A stretch of DNA of 64,000 nt, taken from NCBI GenBank assembly GCA_035536455.1, contig DATLOC010000031.1:1-64000 (forward strand), given 5' to 3'. The position numbers and the translations under genes were made by a program. Source of the DNA: DASUNQ01 sp035536455 (lineage in GTDB: Bacteria; Acidobacteriota; Thermoanaerobaculia; Multivoradales; UBA5704). This document shows positions 43,495-51,189 of this stretch, piece after piece (positions within the stretch are counted from its first letter, which is position 1; every line of letters starts with the position of its first letter). The notes under the pieces were generated by a model. That model made no database searches and was not told the DNA's origin. It worked only from the letters and a program-made list of their open reading frames with translations.

Positions 43495-43581
43495 CCGCGG
43501 GGCCGCCCACCGGCTGTAGTAAACTGGCAGCCCACATCCGAACGTAATCACCCCAGCGAAACTGCGGAGGTTTCAAGGCGT

Positions 43582-45519
43582 ATGGGTCGGCAGCTGTCGT
43601 ACTTGGTCTCTTCTCTCATTGCCCTGCTGGCGCTCGCGGGCGCGCCGGCGTTCGCCACCAGCTTCGTCATGGTCGCCGACGAGGCGCTCGCCGATCAGGC
43701 GGCGCTGGTCGTCGAGGCGCGGCTCCTCGGCCGCGGTCCGGCGGCGGCTTCCGGTATGCCGGTCACCGACTACCTCTTCGCCGTCGAGCGCGTGGTCAAG
43801 GGCGAGGCCGACGCGGCCGTCGTCACCGTGCGCGTGCCCGGCGGGATCCGCGCCGACGGCCGCGGGCTCATGATCTGGGGCGCGCCCAGGTTCGCCGACG
43901 GCGGGCGGGCGCTGCTCTTCCTGAGCGACGAACGGCAGGGCCCGCGCCGGGTGCTCCACCTGACGCTCGGCGCCTTCCACCTCCGCGAGCTGGACGGCGG
44001 GACCGTGGCGCTCCGCGACCTGTCGCAGCTCCAGGAGGTGCGCACGCGCCCCGACGGAGCGGCGGTCGAGGCGGCGCGCGCCGACCGGCCGCGCGACGGC
44101 GCCCGCTTCGCCCGCTGGCTGGAGGACCGGGCGGCTGGCCGCCGCCGGCCGGTGGACTACTTCGTCGATCTGCCGGCGGCGTCGCTCCGGCGCGTCGTGG
44201 AGCCGTTCACTCTCCTCGAGTGCCCCTTCATCCCCGAGACCCCGGATTGCGAGGGGCTCAACATGCGCTGGTTCGAGTTCGACACCGGCGGCGGCATCGC
44301 CTGGCGGGCGCACGCCAACGGCCTCGCCGGCATCGCGGGCGGAGGGTTCACGCAGTTCCAGGCCGGGCTCAACGCCTGGAACGCGGACGCGGCGACACCG
44401 ATCAAGTACACCTACGGCGGCCCGACCACGGCGACCACCGGGTTCAGCGACTTCGACGACCTCAACGTCATCATCTTCAGCGACTTCCAGGACGACGTCC
44501 CGGGCGGCGACTTCGACTGCGAGGAGGGCGGCGTCGTCGCCCTCGGCGGCCCCTGGTTCGACGAGGCGGAGCGCGGCACGTTCAAGGGCATCACCTACCT
44601 GCCGATCGCCGGCGCCGACATCGTCATCAACGACAACACGCAGTGCTTCTTCCAGAACAACCCCAAGGTCGCGGAGGAGGTCCTCGCCCACGAGCTGGGC
44701 CACACCCTGGGCCTGGGACACTCCTGCAACTCGACGTCCTCCTGCAACGCCAGCGCGACGCTCAACAACGCCCTGATGCGCTGGAGCGTGCACGACGACG
44801 GCCGCGGCGCCGCGCTGCAGAACGACGACCGCGCCGGCATCGCCAAGCTCTACCAACCCGCCGCCCCGGCGACGCCGGCGGCGCCGACCAACCTCCAGGC
44901 GACCGCGGTCTCGCCTACACAGGTGAACCTCACCTGGCAGGACAACTCGAACAACGAGACCAGCTTCCGCATCGAGATCCAGCCGCCGGCCGGAATCTCC
45001 ATCCCCCCCTTCGCCGAGATCGCCTCGACCGGACCCAACGTTACGAGCTTCAGCGTCACCGGCCTCCAGCCGCAGACGGGCTACGCCTTCCGCGTGCGCG
45101 CGCGCAACGCTGCCGGCGACTCGGCCTACTCGAACATCGACAGCGCCGTGACCTTCTTCACTCCGTTCGTCTGCATCGAGGGGCCGACGACACTGTGCTT
45201 GAACGGTGGGCGCTTCCAGGTCGACTTGGGCTGGCTGACGGCGCAGGACGATGGCCTCGGCCAGGGCGTGAAGCTCACGGACGAGACCGGCTACTTCTAC
45301 TTCTTCAGCCCGCAGAACGTGGAGGTGGTGGTCAAGGTGATCAACGCCTGCGCCCTGGGTACGCCGCGCTTCTGGGTCTTCGCCGGCGGGCTCACGGACG
45401 TCAACACCCTGCTGCGAGTCGTCGACTCGCAGACCGGGGCGGTCAAGACCTACGAGAACCCGCTGGGGGCGCCGTTCCAGCCGATCCAGGACACCAACGC
45501 CTTCGCGACCTGCCCGTGA
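43582..45519 (+). CDS. Secreted metzincin metalloprotease with fibronectin III domain
   Basis: 645 aa. A GGAGG-type site precedes the ATG at 43582. The signal peptide ends at about AFA. Residues 25-210 form an N-terminal beta-rich domain; a protease domain follows with HELGHTLGLGHS (zinc ligands His370, His374, His380 by spacing; Glu371 catalytic) and LMRWSVHDD, where the conserved Met-turn Met is seen. A fibronectin type III domain (about 433-525) and a C-terminal beta domain complete it. Exported, likely degrading extracellular protein. The GTGA overlap with rimO is 4 bp. Confidence 0.87.
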   Translation: MGRQLSYLVSSLIALLALAGAPAFATSFVMVADEALADQAALVVEARLLGRGPAAASGMPVTDYLFAVERVVKGEADAAVVTVRVPGGIRADGRGLMIWGAPRFADGGRALLFLSDERQGPRRVLHLTLGAFHLRELDGGTVALRDLSQLQEVRTRPDGAAVEAARADRPRDGARFARWLEDRAAGRRRPVDYFVDLPAASLRRVVEPFTLLECPFIPETPDCEGLNMRWFEFDTGGGIAWRAHANGLAGIAGGGFTQFQAGLNAWNADAATPIKYTYGGPTTATTGFSDFDDLNVIIFSDFQDDVPGGDFDCEEGGVVALGGPWFDEAERGTFKGITYLPIAGADIVINDNTQCFFQNNPKVAEEVLAHELGHTLGLGHSCNSTSSCNASATLNNALMRWSVHDDGRGAALQNDDRAGIAKLYQPAAPATPAAPTNLQATAVSPTQVNLTWQDNSNNETSFRIEIQPPAGISIPPFAEIASTGPNVTSFSVTGLQPQTGYAFRVRARNAAGDSAYSNIDSAVTFFTPFVCIEGPTTLCLNGGRFQVDLGWLTAQDDGLGQGVKLTDETGYFYFFSPQNVEVVVKVINACALGTPRFWVFAGGLTDVNTLLRVVDSQTGAVKTYENPLGAPFQPIQDTNAFATCP

Positions 45520-46898
45520 AGACGGCCGCCTCCCGCCCCCGCGTGGGGATGATCAGCCTCGGCTGCCCCAAGAACCTCGTCGACGGCGAGGTGATGCTGG
45601 GGGAGCTCGCGCGGCGCGGCTGGGAGGTGGTCGGCGACCTCGACCGCGCCGAGACGGTGATCGTCAACACCTGCGGCTTCATCGAGGAGGCGCAGCAGGA
45701 GTCGATCGACGCCATCCTCGAGGTGGCGGGGCGGAAGGGCGAGGACGGGGTCAAGCGCCTGCTGGTCGCCGGCTGCATGGTCAACCGCTTCGGCCCCGAG
45801 CTGGCGCGCGAGGTGCCGGAGATCGACGGCTTCGTCGGCCTCGACCAGCTGCGCGAGGTGGCGGAGCTAGTGCAGCTCGGCGGCGGGCCGCCGTTGCCGG
45901 CGCCGGCGCACCTGGTCTTCGACCACACCGCGCCGCGGCTCCTCACCACCCGCGGCTACGCCTATCTCAAGGTCGCCGAGGGCTGCGACAACCCCTGTAC
46001 CTTCTGCGCCATCCCGCTCTGGCGCGGCCGTTTCCGCAGCCGCACGGTCGCGGACCTGGTGGCGGAGGCGCAGGCGCTCGAAGCCCAGGAGGTGCGCGAG
46101 CTCTGCCTGATCGCCCAGGACACGACGCGCTACGGCGAGGACCTCGGGCTCGGCCGCCACGGCCTCGTGCGCCTGGTCGAGGCGGTGCTCGCCGCGACCG
46201 ACATCCCCTGGGTGCGCTTCCTCTACGCCTACCCGACGACGCTCGACGAGGACCTCCTCCGCCTGATGGGGGCGGAGCCGCGCTTCCTCTCCTACCTCGA
46301 CATCCCGCTCCAGCACGCCAGCGGCGAGGTGCTGCGGGCGATGCGCCGCGGCGGCGACGCCCGCCGCTACCTGCGGCTGCTCGAGCGGGCGCGGGCGCTG
46401 GCGCCCGACGTCAGCCTGCGCACCACCTTCATCGTCGGCTTCCCGGTGGAGACCGAGGCGCACTTCCAGGAGCTGCTCGGCTTCGTGCGCGAGGCCCGCT
46501 TCGACCACCTCGGCGGCTTCGTCTACAGCCCCGAGGAGGGCACTCTCGGCGCCGCGCTGCCGGGGCGGGTGCCGCGCCACGTCGCCCGCCGCCGCCACCG
46601 CCAGCTCCTCGAAGCGCAGCGGCCGATCGCGCTCGCCAGCCGCCGGCGGCTCGTCGGGCGGCGGCTCGAGGTGCTGGTCGAGGGCGTCTGCGAGGAGAGC
46701 GAGCACCTCCTCCAGGGCCGCCACGCCGGGCAGGCGCCGGAGATCGACGGCCGGGTGCTGATCGTCGACGGGACCGCGCCGGCGGGGACTCTCGCCGAGG
46801 TGGAGATCACCGAGGCGCACGCCGACGACTTGGTCGGGCGTATCGTAGTGCCGGCCGCCGCGGCGGGCGTGGAGCGCTCCGCCGCCGCCGCCGTCTGA
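45516..46898 (+). CDS. rimO: Ribosomal protein S12 methylthiotransferase
   Basis: 460 aa from a GTG that overlaps the protease stop (GTGA). The N-terminal UPF0004 domain has three cluster cysteines (SLGCPKN, VNTCGFIEE, VAGCMVN). The radical-SAM site is Cys157-x3-Cys161-x2-Cys164 (GCDNPCTFC). A C-terminal TRAM domain follows (about 395-450). It adds methylthio to an Asp of ribosomal protein S12. RimO is preferred over MiaB because of LISLGCPKNLVD and TCGFIEEAQQES. ribF begins 4 nt after its stop. Confidence 0.94.
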   Translation: MKTAASRPRVGMISLGCPKNLVDGEVMLGELARRGWEVVGDLDRAETVIVNTCGFIEEAQQESIDAILEVAGRKGEDGVKRLLVAGCMVNRFGPELAREVPEIDGFVGLDQLREVAELVQLGGGPPLPAPAHLVFDHTAPRLLTTRGYAYLKVAEGCDNPCTFCAIPLWRGRFRSRTVADLVAEAQALEAQEVRELCLIAQDTTRYGEDLGLGRHGLVRLVEAVLAATDIPWVRFLYAYPTTLDEDLLRLMGAEPRFLSYLDIPLQHASGEVLRAMRRGGDARRYLRLLERARALAPDVSLRTTFIVGFPVETEAHFQELLGFVREARFDHLGGFVYSPEEGTLGAALPGRVPRHVARRRHRQLLEAQRPIALASRRRLVGRRLEVLVEGVCEESEHLLQGRHAGQAPEIDGRVLIVDGTAPAGTLAEVEITEAHADDLVGRIVVPAAAAGVERSAAAAV

Positions 46899-46902
46899 GC
46901 GC

Positions 46903-47871
46903 ATGCTCGTCGTCCACGACGCCTTCCAGGCCAGCGACCTGTCGCGCGGCGGCATCGTCACCATCGGCAACTTCGACGGCGTCCACCGCGGCCAGCGCGC
47001 CATCCTCGACCTCGTCGTGGCGCGCGCCAAGGACGCCGGCGCGCCGCCGGTCGTCATCACCTTCGAGCCCCACCCGCTGGCGGTGCTCGCCCCCGAGCGG
47101 GTGCCGCCGCGGCTCTCGACGCTGGAGCAGAAGGAGCGGCTCCTCGACGAGGCCGGGATCGAGGTGGTGCTCGTCGTCCGCTTCACCCGCGAGTTCTCCC
47201 GCCTGCCGGCGCGGCTCTTCGTGCGCGACTTCCTGGTCGAGAAGCTGGCGGTCGAGGAGATCTACGTCGGCTCGGGCTTCGTCTTCGGCCACCGGCGCGA
47301 GGGGGACCTGCCGCTGCTGCGCCAGCTCGGCGAGGGCTTCGGCTTCGCCGCCTTCGGCGTGCCCGAGGTGCACTACAAGGGGGAGCGGATCTCGTCGACG
47401 CGCATCCGCCGCGCCGTCTTAGAGGGCAGCGTCGGCGAGGCCTGGGAGATGCTCGGGCGCCCGTACTCGCTCACCGGCCTGATCGCCCGCGGCGACCGCA
47501 TGGGGCAGAAGCTGGGCTGGCCGACGATCAACCTGGCGCCGGACAACGAGCTGGTGCCGGCCGACGGCGTCTACGTCTCGCGCGTCCACTTCCCCAGCTT
47601 CCCCGCCACCTTCGACTGCGTGACCAACATCGGCACCCGGCCGACGGTCTACGAGAACTACCAGCGGGTGGTCGAGAGCCACATCCTGGACTTTTCGACC
47701 GACGTCTACGGCGAGCGGGTGGAGCTGGCCTTTCACAAGCGGCTGCGCGAGGAGCGGATCTTCCCATCGGTCATGGACCTCTCTGCGCAGATCCGGCGCG
47801 ACGTCGAGGCCACCCGCGAGCACTTCGCCAGCCGCCGGCCGGAGCAGGACGTGCAAGCGCTGCGGGAGTAA
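46903..47871 (+). CDS. ribF: Bifunctional riboflavin kinase/FAD synthetase
   Basis: 322 aa. The N-terminal FAD synthetase nucleotidyltransferase domain has VTIGNFDGVHRGQ and ISSTRIRRAV; the C-terminal riboflavin kinase domain has GWPTINL and the PADGVYVSRV region. It phosphorylates riboflavin to FMN and adenylates FMN to FAD. The gene begins 4 nt after the rimO stop, so the two are probably co-transcribed. The next gene, a thioredoxin, has its own leader. Confidence 0.95.
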   Translation: MLVVHDAFQASDLSRGGIVTIGNFDGVHRGQRAILDLVVARAKDAGAPPVVITFEPHPLAVLAPERVPPRLSTLEQKERLLDEAGIEVVLVVRFTREFSRLPARLFVRDFLVEKLAVEEIYVGSGFVFGHRREGDLPLLRQLGEGFGFAAFGVPEVHYKGERISSTRIRRAVLEGSVGEAWEMLGRPYSLTGLIARGDRMGQKLGWPTINLAPDNELVPADGVYVSRVHFPSFPATFDCVTNIGTRPTVYENYQRVVESHILDFSTDVYGERVELAFHKRLREERIFPSVMDLSAQIRRDVEATREHFASRRPEQDVQALRE

Positions 47872-47931
47872 TTGGGGAGGGGTTCGTTGTTTGATGGATG
47901 GGTACACATGCAAGGGGGAGAAAGACAGACG

Positions 47932-48261
47932 ATGGCCAGCGACAAAGTCGTGACGATCACCGACCAGAACTTCGAGAGCGACGTGCTGAAGTCCGAGCAG
48001 CCGGTCCTGGTGGACTTCTGGGCCGCCTGGTGCGGCCCCTGCCGGATGGTGGCGCCGGTGCTCGACGAGCTGGCGGAGGAAATGGACGGCAAGGTGCGGA
48101 TCGCCAAGGTGGACGTGGACCAGAACCAGAAGCTCGGCTACCAGTACCAGGTCTCCAGCATCCCCACCTTCATCCTGTTCAAGGGCGGGCAGATGGTGGA
48201 CCGCATGATGGGCGCCATGCCCAAGTCCGCCTTCCAGAGCTTCATCGACCGGAACCTGTAA
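47932..48261 (+). CDS. trxA: Thioredoxin
   Basis: 109 aa from the ATG at 47932 with GGGGGAG upstream. The classic WCGPC active site (FWAAWCGPCRMVAP), KVDVDQNQKL, and cis-Pro in SSIPTFILFKGG. A cytosolic dithiol reductase that serves ribonucleotide reductase, methionine sulfoxide reductase and peroxiredoxins. The next gene, the front half of the split M24 peptidase, starts 6 nt after its stop. Confidence 0.96.
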   Translation: MASDKVVTITDQNFESDVLKSEQPVLVDFWAAWCGPCRMVAPVLDELAEEMDGKVRIAKVDVDQNQKLGYQYQVSSIPTFILFKGGQMVDRMMGAMPKSAFQSFIDRNL

Positions 48262-48267
48262 ACGCGC

Positions 48268-48750
48268 ATGGACGGCGGGGCGGGGGAGCTGCGGGACGGG
48301 CTCGCCCGCCTCGACTGCGTCGCCCTGCTGGTCGTCGCCCGCTCCTCGCGCGACCCCGACCTCGCACCCTTCGTCGGCCCGGTCCATCTCGGGCAGAGCT
48401 TCCTCATCGCATTGCCGGACGGGCCTCCCCGTCTCGGCTACTTCACGCCCATGGAGCGGGAGGAGGCGGCGGCCACCGGCCTGTCGCTCCTCGAGCCCGG
48501 GGCGCTGGAGGTCCACCGCCTGCTCGACGCGGGGCTGCCGGCGGCGGCGTTCCTCGCCGAGGTGCTGGCGCGCGGCCTGAAGCTCTCCGGGCTCGCGCCC
48601 GCGCGGCTGGCGCTGGCCGGCCACGGGCCGGCGGGGATGCTCCAGGAGGCGTGCGCGCGTCTGGCGGCGCGCGGCTGGTCGTTCAGCGACGGGAACGAGC
48701 TGGTCCGATGGCTGCGGAGAGGAAGCAAGACCGGGAGCTGGGTGAGGTGA
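48268..48750 (+). CDS. Split M24 peptidase, N-terminal part
   Basis: 160 aa. Resembles the creatinase/prolidase-type N-terminal domain (VALLVVARSSRDPD, LPDGPPRLGYFTPME, ELVRWLRRG). It has no metal ligands itself. The reading frame stops at 48750, while the catalytic half begins in the -1 frame at 48708, overlapping by 43 bp. In one-piece prolidases the two halves are continuous, and joining them at about WLR/ERKQDREL restores the family sequence. See the finding on the split. Confidence 0.65.
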   Translation: MDGGAGELRDGLARLDCVALLVVARSSRDPDLAPFVGPVHLGQSFLIALPDGPPRLGYFTPMEREEAAATGLSLLEPGALEVHRLLDAGLPAAAFLAEVLARGLKLSGLAPARLALAGHGPAGMLQEACARLAARGWSFSDGNELVRWLRRGSKTGSWVR

Positions 48751-49496
48751 GGCGGGTGGCGGCCGGGACGACGGCGGCGCTGCGACGGGTGGCGGCTCTG
48801 CTCGCGGCGGCCGAGGAGCGGGCCGGCGAGCTGTGGCTCGGCGGAGGGCGGCTCAGGGCGGGGCGCCTGCGGAGCGAGGTGGCGCAAGTGCTGGCCGGCT
48901 GGCCGGGGGGCGCGCTCGAGCAGCCGGAGGGGAACATCCTCGCGGCGGGCCGGGACGCCGCGGTGCCGCACTCGACGGGCGAAGACGAGCGGGTGCTGCG
49001 GGCGGGGGAGGCGATCGTCGTCGACCTCTTCCCGCGCGGGCACCTCTTCGCCGACTGCACGCGCACCTTCTGCGTCGGCGAGCCGCCGGAGGCGCTGCGG
49101 GCGGCGCATACGGCGGTGCGCGCGGCGCTCGAGCGGGCGAAGGCCGCGGCGCGGTCGGGCGTCCACGGCTGGGACCTCCAGGAGGCCGCCTGCCGGGCCT
49201 TCGAGGCGGCGGGCTGGCCGACGCTGCTCTCCTCACCCGAAACGACGGCGGGCTACGTCCACGGCCTCGGCCACGGCGTCGGCTACGAGCTGCACGAGCA
49301 GCCGAGCTTCCGCAAGGCCGCTGGCCCCGAAGGCGTGCTGGCGGAAGGCGACGTCTTCACCCTCGAGCCCGGGCTCGACGACCCGCCGGCCGGCTGGGGC
49401 GTGCGACTGGAGGACCTCGTCGCGCTCGGCCCCGGCGGCGCGCTGGAGCTGCTCACCGCGCTGCCGTACGACCTCGACCCGCGGGCGTGGGGCTGA
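48708..49496 (+). CDS. Split M24 peptidase, catalytic part
   Basis: 262 aa from the ATG at 48708. It carries the full M24 ligand set: Asp in VVDLFPRG, Asp in FADCTRTF, His in GLGHGVGYELHE, Glu in TLEPGL and Glu in RLEDLVAL. It would cleave N-terminal residues before proline or similar. The start is weakly marked (no clear Shine-Dalgarno) and overlaps the upstream gene, so translational coupling or frameshifting may be used. It may also be a single gene broken by one base. Confidence 0.75.
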   Translation: MAAERKQDRELGEVRRVAAGTTAALRRVAALLAAAEERAGELWLGGGRLRAGRLRSEVAQVLAGWPGGALEQPEGNILAAGRDAAVPHSTGEDERVLRAGEAIVVDLFPRGHLFADCTRTFCVGEPPEALRAAHTAVRAALERAKAAARSGVHGWDLQEAACRAFEAAGWPTLLSSPETTAGYVHGLGHGVGYELHEQPSFRKAAGPEGVLAEGDVFTLEPGLDDPPAGWGVRLEDLVALGPGGALELLTALPYDLDPRAWG

Positions 49497-49506
49497 GCCG
49501 CGCGGA

Positions 49507-49512
49507 TATGCT
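49507..49512 (+). promoter_or_regulatory. -10 box of the sulfotransferase-like gene
   Basis: TATGCT, 6 nt before the GTG at 49519, predicting a leaderless transcript. Confidence 0.4.
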
Positions 49513-49518
49513 CTCGCG

Positions 49519-50256
49519 GTGCCCGCGCCCAATTTGCGGCTGAGCGTCTGGTCGGGACCGCGCAACGTCTCGACCGCGCTGATGTACTCCTTCGCCCAAC
49601 GGCCCGACACGCGGGTCGTGGACGAGCCGCTCTACGGGCACTACCTGCGCGTCTCCGGCGCCGCGCACCCGCACGCCGCAGAGGTCATGCGGCAGATGGA
49701 CTGCGACGGCGAGCGGGTGGTGCGCGAGACCATCCTCGGCGATGGCTACGACCGGCCGGTCGTCTTCTTCAAGCAGATGGCCCACCACCTGGTGGAGCTC
49801 GACCGCGGCTTCCTTGCACAGACCGCGAACGTCCTCCTGACCCGCCACCCGCGCGACGTCCTGCCGACCCTCGCCGTCCAGCTCGCGCAGCCCACCCTGC
49901 GCGACACCGGGTACGCCGCGCAGGTGGAGCTGCTGGCGGAGCTGCGGGCGCTGGGCCAGCCGGGGCTGGTGCTCGACGCCGCCGAGCTGCTGCGCGGTCC
50001 CGAGAGCGTGCTGCGGCAGCTCTGCGCGGGACTCGGGCTTTCCTGGGAGCCGGCGATGCTCGAATGGGAAGCGGGGCCCAAGCCGTACGACGGCTGCTGG
50101 GCGCCGGACTGGTACCACAACGTCCACCGCTCGACGGGCTTCGCGCCCCACCGGACGAAGGACGAGCCCTTCCCCCAGCGCCTCGCGCCGCTGCTGGCGG
50201 AATGCCTGCCGCACTACGAGCGGCTCTACGCCGCGGCGATCAAAGCGGAGGCCTGA
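49519..50256 (+). CDS. Sulfotransferase-like P-loop protein
   Basis: 245 aa from a GTG at 49519. The N-terminal WSGPRNVSTALMYSF has the form of a PAPS/nucleotide-binding loop. Later RHPRDVLPTLAVQ and DAAELLRGPESVLRQLC fit the sulfotransferase-family pattern. No substrate is evident. The class IV aminotransferase gene follows immediately (1-nt gap), and this pairing is probably functional. The preceding 10 nt hold a -10 box, so the mRNA may be leaderless. Confidence 0.75.
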   Translation: MPAPNLRLSVWSGPRNVSTALMYSFAQRPDTRVVDEPLYGHYLRVSGAAHPHAAEVMRQMDCDGERVVRETILGDGYDRPVVFFKQMAHHLVELDRGFLAQTANVLLTRHPRDVLPTLAVQLAQPTLRDTGYAAQVELLAELRALGQPGLVLDAAELLRGPESVLRQLCAGLGLSWEPAMLEWEAGPKPYDGCWAPDWYHNVHRSTGFAPHRTKDEPFPQRLAPLLAECLPHYERLYAAAIKAEA

Positions 50257-50257
50257 G

Positions 50258-51148
50258 CTGGACCCGCGCAACGCAGACATCCTGGTCCACGTCGGCGGCG
50301 AGCTGCTGCCGCGCGCCGCGGCCAAGGTCTCGGTCTTCGACAGCTCGGTGCAGGGCGGCGACGCGGTGTGGGAGGGGCTGCGGGTCTACGACGGGCGGGT
50401 CTTCATGCTCGACGCCCATCTCGACCGCCTCTTCGCCTCGGCGAAGGCGCTGGCCTTCGCCGGCGTGCCGGCGCGCGCGGAGGTGAAGGAGGCGCTCTTC
50501 GCGACGCTGCACGCCAACGGCATGCGCGACGGCGTCCACGTGCGGCTGACGCTAACGCGCGGTGAGAAGGTCACCAGCGGCATGGACCCGCGGCTCAACC
50601 GCGCCGGCTGCCGCCTGATCGTACTCGCCGAGTGGAAGGCGCCGGTCTACCCGGCCGGCGGCATCTCGCTGGTCACCGCCGCCACCCGCCGCAACAGCCC
50701 GCAGTGCCTGGACTCGAAGATCCACCACAACAACCTGCTCAACAACATCCTGGCGAAGCTGGAGGCCAACGCCGCCGGCGCCGACGATGCGCTGATGCTG
50801 GACGTGGACGGCTTCGTGGCGGAGACCAACGCGACGAACGTCTTCCTGGTGCGCGGCGTCGGCCTGGTGACGCCGACGCCGGACCACTGCCTCCCCGGCA
50901 TCACCCGCGCCGTCGTGCTGCGCCTGGCGCGCGAGAACGGCATCCCGGCGGTCGAGCGTCGCGTCACCCTTTCCGAGGTCTACGCCGCCGACGAGCTGTT
51001 CACCACCGGCACGATGGGCGAACTGACGCCCGTTCTGGAAGTCGACGGCCGCCCGATCGGCGCCGGCGCGCCCGGCTCGCTCACCGACCGCCTCCGCCGC
51101 CTCTTCGCCGACCTGACGGCGCGCGAGGGCGAGGAGCTGCCCATCTGA
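50258..51148 (+). CDS. Branched-chain-type class IV aminotransferase, CTG start
   Basis: 296 aa. The normal N terminus (DILVHVGGELLPRAAAKVSVFDSSVQGGDAVWEGLRV) lies upstream of the first ATG/GTG/TTG, and only a CTG at 50258 precedes it, with GGAGG 7 nt before. A start at the later GTG (50348) would lose the first 30 residues. The PLP lysine is in DSKIHHNNLLNNILAK. EVYAADELFTTGTMGE and GLVTPTPDHCLPGITR are family motifs. It transfers amino groups to 2-oxo acids (branched-chain or D-amino acids). Confidence 0.8.
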   Translation: MDPRNADILVHVGGELLPRAAAKVSVFDSSVQGGDAVWEGLRVYDGRVFMLDAHLDRLFASAKALAFAGVPARAEVKEALFATLHANGMRDGVHVRLTLTRGEKVTSGMDPRLNRAGCRLIVLAEWKAPVYPAGGISLVTAATRRNSPQCLDSKIHHNNLLNNILAKLEANAAGADDALMLDVDGFVAETNATNVFLVRGVGLVTPTPDHCLPGITRAVVLRLARENGIPAVERRVTLSEVYAADELFTTGTMGELTPVLEVDGRPIGAGAPGSLTDRLRRLFADLTAREGEELPI

Positions 51149-51189
51149 CGCCGCCCGCCGTGTCAGACTCGCCGGCCGGAGGAGCACGG

